DNA of 64,000 nt from Capillidium heterosporum (taxonomy: Eukaryota; Entomophthoromycota; Entomophthoromycetes; Entomophthorales; Capillidiaceae). The first letter of the stretch is position 1. Each line of letters begins with the position of its first letter. Positions 56,894 to 64,000 of this stretch are shown here, piece after piece. The DNA is taken from contig WBMQ01000010.1 in assembly GCA_016630905.1 (NCBI GenBank), forward strand, positions 868,001-932,000, given 5' to 3'. The position numbers and the translations under genes are program-made. A model generated the notes under the pieces. It saw nothing but the letters and a program-made list of their open reading frames with translations. It did no database searches and had not been told where the DNA came from.

Positions 56894-58690
56894 ATGGGAG
56901 GTAATTTGTAGCTGCATTTTTCAAAACTGAGCTCAACGCTATATCAAAAGCCCCAATTCTAACTATACTTTATGTTAGCCAGTTTATCACCAACCAAGCC
57001 CAAAGCCTGTGATACGTGCCGAAAACGTCGAGTGAAGTGCGATAGAAATCTACCTAACTGTCAGAGATGTAGTAAAGGTGGGTACCTGTGTACTTACTTG
57101 GACATTCCCAAGGCGGCGTTGGATAAATTAAAAACAACCTCTAAAACGGCTGTACATACCCAGTCCGAAGGCTCCGAAGGTGGGAAATATAGAAGTAGAT
57201 ATGCTATTGTAATATCAACATTTCACCAAAACGCAATACGATCCACTCTAATCAATTTCGCTATTAAATTTAACCTCATTCAACATCTATTAAACATATC
57301 CGATTTCTTCATCAAGCAAAGGAAACCATTAACATCAACTAAAGGTGTATATCAAAACATAACCCCGCTACCCAGTGCTCAGCATCTAATAAACACTTTC
57401 CACTGTCAACCAAACCAACATCTCACACTTGATCAACTTAACCCTATAGAATTCGCTGGGATCGGCAGAGATGGAGGCTTTTTTTATCTGGACATATTCG
57501 ACCCTGCAGGTAGGCTAAGACTAAATCCAATAGCAAAGCGGTGCATCGATGCCTACTTTAAATTCTATCACCCTTTTACAGATCTATTTAACAAACGTAC
57601 ATTCCTTAGTAACCTAACTAATCAATCACATATGCTGGTTTACTTGGTATGTTCCTTCGGTTCTGGATATATCATTGACTTACCAAAAAATGTAAGAGAC
57701 TACTATGGTTCCAAAGCAATTAAGCTCTTTGATAAAAACTACTTGAGGGCTGACCTATCGACTTTGACATGCCTCATACTGTTATCGAACTTTCAACACG
57801 ACCCAAAAGACTACAATCGCTCCTACTTTTACATGGGATTAGCTCTACGCATATCTTATTTATTAAACTTGGATAGGGAGCCCTTACACATGAGAACCGA
57901 AGCTTTGGAGTGGAGAAGAAAGCTATGGCTTGCCTGTCATACCTATGATAAACTTTATCACTTCATACTAGACCGCCCCTGCTGCCATGACTTTTTCTAC
58001 TCTCAACCTAAGCTACCGCAATACTACCAGTTTGACACCATCAATATCAACGATACCAATGAGGTATCTCTAGCTCAAGCCACATTAGCATACAATCAGT
58101 TAGAATCCGAGTTAAGTACGACTCTTTTCCATCTACTTCGAAAGTTTCGATCTATAGAGGCCGATTACTGGGCTGAGTGTGATCAGGTCGATGAGCTTGT
58201 CAACAAAACAAAGATTCAACTTGATTTGTGGCTGAAGCGGGTGAAAGCTACTTTCAAAGAGCTAGAGGTGAAGAATCTCAACTATGTAAGCAAAGTCAGT
58301 AACAACTTTTTATTTTTACTGGAACTGCAGTACTGCTCATCCTTGGTTCAATTTTACCAGACCTACACTAAGTTCCCATCTAAACAGGGAGATTTCATTC
58401 AAACCCAATGTACCTGGGCCTCTTCCCTTGGGATAGAGCTCGTGTACCAACACCGTGACACCTTCAACTTTTGGGGTAATAGTTATCGACTGTTTGCTCT
58501 TTCTTGCTTACTCCTATGCCAGATCAATTTGATTAAGGAAAATAAAGAATATAATATTGTCCTTAAGGCTAAGATGTATGTTAAGAAGGGTATTGACGTT
58601 ATCGACGAATCTCAAAGCTATTCGGCTGTAGCATCTGAGATTCTAAAGGGAATTCGAAGCTTATTAAAAAAGGAAGCCATTATGTATTAA
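56894..58690 (+). CDS. Zn(II)2Cys6 transcription factor, array member 8
   Basis: Exon 1 is 56894-56900 (ATGGGAG), exon 2 is 56979-58690, 572 residues, starting MGASLSPTKPKACDTC. The cluster is complete. The body retains RCIDAYFKFYHPFTDLFNKR, LVCSFGSGYIIDLPKNVRDY, ALRISYLLNLDREPLHM and EWRRKLWLACHTYDKLYHF, then DRPCCHDFFYSQP. In the conserved block IFNFCGNSYRLFALSCLLLY the Cys of FCG is Trp (FNFWGNSYRL), and the last helix reads LLLCQINL where others have LLLYQINL. It ends KKEAIMY. It pairs with member 7 over most of its length; the intron is 78 nt. Confidence 0.88.
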
Positions 58691-59400
58691 GCTCAATTTT
58701 AGTTGCTCTTAGCAGCTCAACATGTCTGTGAAAATGCATTTTGGTTAATAAATGCTATATTTCATACATTAAATATAGTTATATTAAAATACACATATAG
58801 TGATATACAATGTTCTGAAAACTTACATTTCATCAAAACCAAGCCTTTTGCCAAATAATCATAGTTTAAAATTGGAAGGAGAAATGGTAGGCTGTAGAAT
58901 CTACTACACAGTCTGAATCGAGGCAGCTCTTGGTAAAGCACATTATTGACAGGCTTACCCCTAGAAAAGTAGAACAGTACCTGTTATATCTCGGAAATTT
59001 GGTTTGCATAAAAATGCTCGGTAAATTTGAAAAGGATTATCACTTTTGTTCAGAAATTAATGGATGACTTTCTGTAACTAAATTTAATATACCCACCTAA
59101 TATTATCAAATATAATAGTATTTGTCAGTAAATGTAGCCGGGCTAGGAATATCCGTTCTCCGAGTTGTCTTAGGCAACTAAAGGTATCTAGGCAGCACTA
59201 CACCTCACAAATACTATTAAAATTTTAATTTAATGAATGTAATTTGAAACCATAAGTGAAGTTCAAAGTCTCGGCGTTATATAACCTAGTGCAACTCAAA
59301 GCATTTAACCATCTTTATTATTCCAAACTAGCATATTGTTAGAATAAAAGTACGGAAGATAATTTATAATTATTCTTTCCAATACCAAACTCAACTTACT
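58691..59400. other. Intergenic spacer in the array, with a decayed start exon at its end
   Basis: AT-rich. Holds a partial type B block at 59141-59195 and, at 59352-59358, the relic of the 7-nt start exon (ACGGAAG then ATAATT in place of ATGGGAG then GTAATT). Confidence 0.6.
59141..59195 (+). promoter_or_regulatory. Array upstream block type B, partial (member 9)
   Basis: GGCTAGGAATATCCGTTCTC, followed by CGAGTTGTCTTAGG. This aligns with the second half of the block at 49958-50035 (GCTCGGAATATCCATTCACC). The first half, with GATTAGGAAAATACC, is not seen. Confidence 0.35.
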
Positions 59401-61116
59401 ATGTCTAAAAGATCCAATTTTAACGTAACGACATTAGATTGCTCGAAAACAATCAAACCTAAAACCTGCGACACATGTCGAAAACGTCGAGTAAAGTGCG
59501 ACCGAAGTCTACCTATCTGCAAAAGGTGTAGTAAAGGTGAATATCTGTGTACCTACTTAGGCATCCCGAAAGCGGTATGGAACGACTCTAAAGCGATCTC
59601 CAAATCATCAGTCCAGCCCCAACATAAAAGAACTGAAGACGATCAATACAATTATAAGGATAAGATGATTGTAACAATCCTTCACCAGAATATAATCCGA
59701 CCTAACCTAATAAACCTTACTACTAAAGCCAAGCTTATCCACCACCTTTTAAACAACTCTAATTTCTTTATAAAGCAGAGGGGGCTTTCGTTATCAGCGA
59801 AGGGTATTCCAAACTTAATAAATACTCTGTATACCCAACAGAAGCACTATTTTACATCTGATCAACCAAATCTTGTAGAACCTATTCGGATTGATAGAGA
59901 CAAAGGCTTGGCATCCTTAGATATATACGATCCAGTTGGTAGGCTAAAACTTAACCCGACAGCTAAGAGATGCATCGATGCCTACTTTAAATTCTATCAC
60001 CCCTTTACTACTCTATTTAACAAACGTACATTCCTTAGTAACCTAACTAATCAATCCCATATTCTGGTTTATTTGGTATGCTCCTTCGGCTCTGGGTATC
60101 TCGTCGATTTACCAAAAACTGTAAGAGATTACTATGGTTCCAAGGCGACCAAGCTCTTTGACAAGGATTACTTGAGGGCTGACCTATCGACTCTGACCTG
60201 TCTTTTACTTTTCTCAAACTTTCAACATGATCCAAGGGATTACAACCGTTCCTATTTTTACATTGGATTGGCACTTCGCATCTCCTACCTATTGAACCTA
60301 GACAGTGAACCCCCACACCTCAAGATCGAAACCTTGGAGTGGCGGAGAAAGTTGTGGCTCGCCTGTCACACTTATGATAAGTTTTATTACTTTGTATTGG
60401 ACCGTCCCTGTTCCCACGACTTCTTCTACTCCCAGCCCAAGCTACCTCAATATCATCAGTTCGATGTTATCGACTACAACGACATCACTGAAGTGTCTTT
60501 AGCCCAAGCTACCTTAGTTTTCAATCAGTTTACATCCGAATTGAGTAAAGTGCTCTTCCACATGCTACGTAGGTTTCGATCTATAGATTCTGGTAAAGTT
60601 CATATAGGTCAAATTGACGAATTAATCACTAAAACTGGACACCACCTTAAACTGTGGTCGAAGCGAGCCAGTACAGCATTTGCAGACCTGGAGGCAAAAT
60701 ACCCTAGCTATATATCCGAAGTTAGTTACAGCTTCTTGCTCATATTGAAATTAGGATATTGCTCATCTCTAGTTCAGTTTTACCAAATCTACACCAAGCT
60801 TACTAGTAAGTATGACGAATTCATCCAAACTCAATGTATCTGGGCTTCCACCTTTGGGATTGAGCTCGTATATAAACGTCGGGATATCTTTAACTTCTGT
60901 GGTAATAACTATCGATTCTTCGCTTTGTCCAACCTCCTCCTGTACCAAATCAACTTGGCTAATGAAAGTGCAGATTATGATATCGTATATAGAGCTAAAA
61001 TATGTGTCAAGAAAGGGATCAATATTATGGATGAATCGCAGCGTTATTCTGCAGTTGCATCGGAGATCTTGAAGGGCATTAATAGTTTATTAAAATTGGA
61101 AAACGTTGTGTATTGA
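59401..61116 (+). CDS. Zn(II)2Cys6 transcription factor, array member 9, with rebuilt start
   Basis: A single exon of 571 residues from the ATG at 59401. The shared start exon has decayed: at 59352-59364 the sequence reads ACGGAAG-ATAATT, so both the ATG and the GT donor are lost. The old acceptor (ACATTAG ending at 59437) is still present and in frame, so residues 1-12 (MSKRSNFNVTTL) come from former intron. Counted from the ancestral exon the first Cys would again be residue 13; now it is 23. The cluster is intact (CDTCRKRRVKC, CKRCSKGEYLC). The body is complete: RCIDAYFKFYHPFTTLFNKR, ALRISYLLNLDSEPPHL, EWRRKLWLACHTYDKFYYF, DRPCSHDFFYSQP, end ENVVY. An ACG start with a non-standard intron remains possible. 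Confidence 0.85.
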   Translation: MSKRSNFNVTTLDCSKTIKPKTCDTCRKRRVKCDRSLPICKRCSKGEYLCTYLGIPKAVWNDSKAISKSSVQPQHKRTEDDQYNYKDKMIVTILHQNIIRPNLINLTTKAKLIHHLLNNSNFFIKQRGLSLSAKGIPNLINTLYTQQKHYFTSDQPNLVEPIRIDRDKGLASLDIYDPVGRLKLNPTAKRCIDAYFKFYHPFTTLFNKRTFLSNLTNQSHILVYLVCSFGSGYLVDLPKTVRDYYGSKATKLFDKDYLRADLSTLTCLLLFSNFQHDPRDYNRSYFYIGLALRISYLLNLDSEPPHLKIETLEWRRKLWLACHTYDKFYYFVLDRPCSHDFFYSQPKLPQYHQFDVIDYNDITEVSLAQATLVFNQFTSELSKVLFHMLRRFRSIDSGKVHIGQIDELITKTGHHLKLWSKRASTAFADLEAKYPSYISEVSYSFLLILKLGYCSSLVQFYQIYTKLTSKYDEFIQTQCIWASTFGIELVYKRRDIFNFCGNNYRFFALSNLLLYQINLANESADYDIVYRAKICVKKGINIMDESQRYSAVASEILKGINSLLKLENVVY

Positions 61117-61999
61117 CTTTTTAATGATGATTTTAATTAGATGTACCTGCTTTTGGGATTCGATAGTTGGATGATGGCCTATATGTTTTTGAATGGTAGA
61201 AGTTGGATTAAAATAAAATAAATCAATAACATTATTAGGATTCCTGTGTAAATTCGACACAATCTTGTAAGCATACTTAAAATATATAATTTTAGCTAAG
61301 CTGAAAATAGCACTATTTAGTGATAATATCACCTATACCATTAAAAGTACCATAATTGGCTATTTTCCCTATTGAATATCTTCTCACTCGCTTAACTGTA
61401 AGTATTTATTATTTTTACCCAAGTACTCTACCTAAAGTCTTATGTAATAACCTTTTAACTTTTACTAGACAACTTTGGTCCATATTGATAAGCATTTATC
61501 GATAAAAGATGAATTCTCGATCGTTAGTTGATCTAACTAAACGGTCTTCAGTCACTGAATCATATAATAAAGATTGAGTACAGAATTTCATATTTAAAAG
61601 TGATAATAATCTATGAAGGTATCGGTATTAAAAACCCCATCGTAAAAGTACTATGCTATATTTGGCTTTACTTTTCGCCAATTCAATCAGAGAATGAGAT
61701 ACAAAGCTTAATATGTCTATCAATCCAATGTCTGATGTAAATTTTCTTACTATAGGATAGTTATATTTATCTATTTTCGACACATCAACAAATTTAACCG
61801 AATTTTACAAAGAATCATTCCAAGTATAGATTAATACAGAACCTTTAGAATAATTATCACTTTAAATTATATTAGATGTTAATTTATCTCCATTTACTTC
61901 TAATCACATTTGGATTTAAGACTATCTGTAACATAAATCCCTTTTTCATTCATCGTTCTTTCTTTCAATCCCAACATTTTTTTAAAAAGTAGCCTCACT
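61117..61999. other. Right flank of the array
   Basis: AT-rich DNA between the last array member and the P450 gene. No block of type A or B and no gene seen. Confidence 0.6.
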
Positions 62000-63942
62000 A
62001 TGATATCGATATATGGTGTAGTAATAGCGCTAGCGGTATGTTTAGTCCTGTATTTCATTGAAAGAGTAAGTATATTTAATGGGTTTGAGCACTATAGCCA
62101 ACATTTGAATATCATAGATGGTGTACAATTTGTTTCAAAGTCCTTTGAAGGAAGTGCCTGGCCCCTTTCTATCCAAAATCCTGCCCATAGAAATCATGGT
62201 AAGTAGGTTATTAGGAAGCCATCCCTTTCTTCTACATAAGTACCACAAGATGTATGGGCCTGTTGTACGCATAGGTAAATTTTGAACACAGCTACTTCAT
62301 ACTAACTTTGCTGCTAGAGCCCAACTGCATCTCTTTCGCTACTGGTGAGGCGGCAAAGGAAATTTACTTCACTTACAACTACGTTAAATCAGAAGAATAT
62401 AAGGCTTTTCGAATCTTCGATGGGAATATATTTAGCTTTACGTAACCTTTTTAAACTTCAATATACTAATACTTTCTATTTAGAAATGCAAGCCATCATC
62501 AGACGAGGGTAAAGGCTCAAATTTTAAACACCTTATTGATAAGCCATATATTAGAAACGGATAATGGCCCCTGCTTTCAGTCAAAAAGCTATCGAAGGTA
62601 TGGAAGGTACCATAATTGAATCGGGTATGAAGAAACTTTGTAAGCGGTTGGATGAATTCAGTGACAAGGACGAACCTGTGGATCTCATTCAGTACTTGCA
62701 TTTCTTGGCTTATGTAATACCAGCCTATTTTAAATCAACAACTTATTAACGTCTAAGCTCTTAGGATATTATCGGGAAGGTTTCATTTGGTACTTCCTTT
62801 GGGATGCTGGAAAAGACTAGCCATCCAGTAATAGGTTGGGTCGATAAGTTTTGTGTTGGGGTTATGATGGTAAAAACTTTACTTGAAAGCTGTAGGTTGA
62901 TACCTTTGCATTTAGAAAATTGTATTTCCATTTCTACATAGGAGGATTGACATGGGAACAAAGAATTTGAAAGAGGTATACTTTACACTGACAACGATTT
63001 TTAAAGCAGTCTATAGTTTGCAATAGATGCCATAAAGAAGGCCGAAAACTCCACCTCCCAAAACAGTATTTTAAGCTTGCTGTTAGAAGCTACCAATCCC
63101 GAAACCAACGAAAAGCTAACTGAAGTGGAACTTGCTGAGGAGATGATCCTTCAGACGTATCTATATTTATCAAGCATTGAAACACTAACCTACCTATAAA
63201 TAGGATTGCCGGTACCGACACTTCATCCTTCACTCTCGTATGGTAAGCTCAAATTAAAATATAACAGGTGTAATATATGATATTAGGATATTTGTCATGT
63301 TAATGAGGACCCCACACATCTACAAGAAGTTGATCGACGAGTTAAAAGAAGCTTTTCAAACAGAAGAGATTACCTTTTCCAGTTGTAAAAAACTACCCTA
63401 CTTGAACGCCGTTATCTATGAAACTATGCGACTGATCCCGGTAGCAGGTGAGCACCATATCCGATATACCCCTAAGGGCGGTAGAAATATTAACGGATAT
63501 TTTATTCCAGAAGGGGTAGATATATTTTTAAATGATGATATTAACTTTTTCAACACTTATTAGACCGTAGTTGGTGTCAATGTACTCTCTCTTCATAACC
63601 TCGAAGCGAACTTTAAGGACCCTGAAAAGTTTTTACCGGAGAGATGGTTGGTAGAAGTAGATGGGAACTTGACCTTTTCTACTGCGGTTGCCAAAGATAA
63701 CTTTTCCCCCTTTTTGATGGGACCTAGAGCATGCATTGGGAGACAGTAAGCTTAAAATTCACCTTTAAATACTTATGAAGTTTAGTTTGGCCTGGATGGA
63801 GATCTACTTGACAGTAGCTTTCTTGGTTAGAAAGTACTCCTTCCACTTTGTCCAGGATTTCAACATGGATATGCGCGCCTACGTCTTTATCAAACCTAAA
63901 GCTGAGAAACTGTTTGTAAAGGTGACTAGACATGAAGTTTAA
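62000..63942 (+). CDS. Cytochrome P450 monooxygenase
   Basis: Twelve exons fit in phase without a frameshift: 62000-62065, 62118-62274, 62318-62441, 62484-62508, 62555-62713, 62765-62869, 62916-62975, 63017-63156, 63204-63242, 63287-63515, 63564-63745 and 63786-63942; 480 residues. An N-terminal membrane anchor (about 2-20) is followed by YNLFQSPLKEVPGPF (the proline-rich hinge) and HKYHKMYGPVVRI. Helix C reads HHQTRKRIMAPAFS. Helix I has the oxygen-activating AGTDTSS; helix K has ETMR (ExxR); PERW follows in FLPERWL; the heme loop is FLMGPRACIGR with the Cys thiolate. All essential motifs are present, so it is likely an active ER-bound enzyme. Family and substrate cannot be assigned. AATAAA overlaps the stop region at 63941-63946. 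It lies 0.9 kb downstream of the transcription factor array, in the same orientation. Confidence 0.9.
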
Positions 63943-63946
63943 TAAA
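63941..63946 (+). terminator. Possible poly(A) signal overlapping the P450 stop
   Basis: AATAAA shares two bases with the TAA stop codon of the P450 gene. If used, the 3' UTR would be very short; a later signal outside the window may be used instead. Confidence 0.25.
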
Positions 63947-64000
63947 TTGCTTTAGTTGAAATTTGTTATACGCAGATGTGTATTTTATAGATTAATGAAA

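Noticed and set aside
62505-62950. Apparent stops and a frameshift suggesting a P450 pseudogene
   Set aside because: Introns 62509-62554 and 62870-62915 remove them, and all twelve exons then join in phase.
1-64000. CRISPR arrays, bacterial operons, insertion sequences, transposons, tRNA or rRNA genes
   Set aside because: I saw no regularly spaced repeats, no transposase or reverse transcriptase motifs and no tRNA-like B boxes; a dedicated tRNA or transposon scan could not be run here.

Overview
The window is nuclear DNA of a fungus. Supporting signs are Zn(II)2Cys6 transcription factors with a fungal-specific middle homology region, an adenylate cyclase with Ras-association and leucine-rich-repeat regions, an Alr/Mnr2-type CorA transporter, very short introns (mostly 36-100 nt, GTAAG-type donors, TTTAG-type acceptors, CTAAC/CTAAT-like branch sites) and strongly AT-rich spacers around more GC-rich exons. 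The standard genetic code fits all genes. A filamentous, possibly early-diverging lineage is plausible, but I cannot name the species. Several genes were assembled by hand from short exons (adenylate cyclase, Ypt1, Naa10, complex I subunit, uL14, kinetochore-like protein, pepsin-like protein, P450); in each, splice phase and family alignment agree.

Left part (1-38.7 kb) is mixed housekeeping and accessory genes: adenylate cyclase N-terminal half (minus, runs off the left edge); two tandem intronless Ca2+/cation exchangers (4.4-9.9 kb); a GPI-anchored pepsin-fold protein whose catalytic motifs are lost (10.5-11.9 kb); a lone Zn2Cys6 factor (13.5 kb); a KDM4-type JmjN/JmjC demethylase with PHD fingers (16.2 kb); ribosomal protein uL14/RPL23 (19.2 kb); a Mis14/Nsl1-like kinetochore protein (21 kb); complex I MWFE subunit (22.4 kb, minus); a CorA transporter with a GIN instead of GMN motif (24.1-25.8 kb, minus); an M14 carboxypeptidase (27.2 kb); a secreted four-repeat helical protein of unknown family (29 kb); Ypt1/Rab1 (31.3 kb); a seven-helix DUF4203/TMEM198-like protein (33.3 kb, minus); a mitochondrial PDK/BCKDK-type kinase (35.7 kb); and Naa10 N-acetyltransferase (38 kb, minus).

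Right part (39.3-61.1 kb) is the striking region: nine head-to-tail, same-strand members of one Zn2Cys6 transcription factor family, comprising six full genes with a conserved gene structure, one full gene whose start exon has decayed, one DNA-binding-domain-only copy and one pseudogene. They share a 7-nt first exon (ATGNNNG, then a GT donor), a start-to-first-cysteine distance of exactly 13 residues, and conserved blocks of promoter sequence. One copy has mutated its start exon and donor and appears to be translated through its former intron. A complete 12-exon cytochrome P450 (62.0-63.9 kb) follows the array. The array looks like a lineage-specific birth-and-death family; the conserved upstream blocks raise the possibility of shared or mutual regulation, which is inference.
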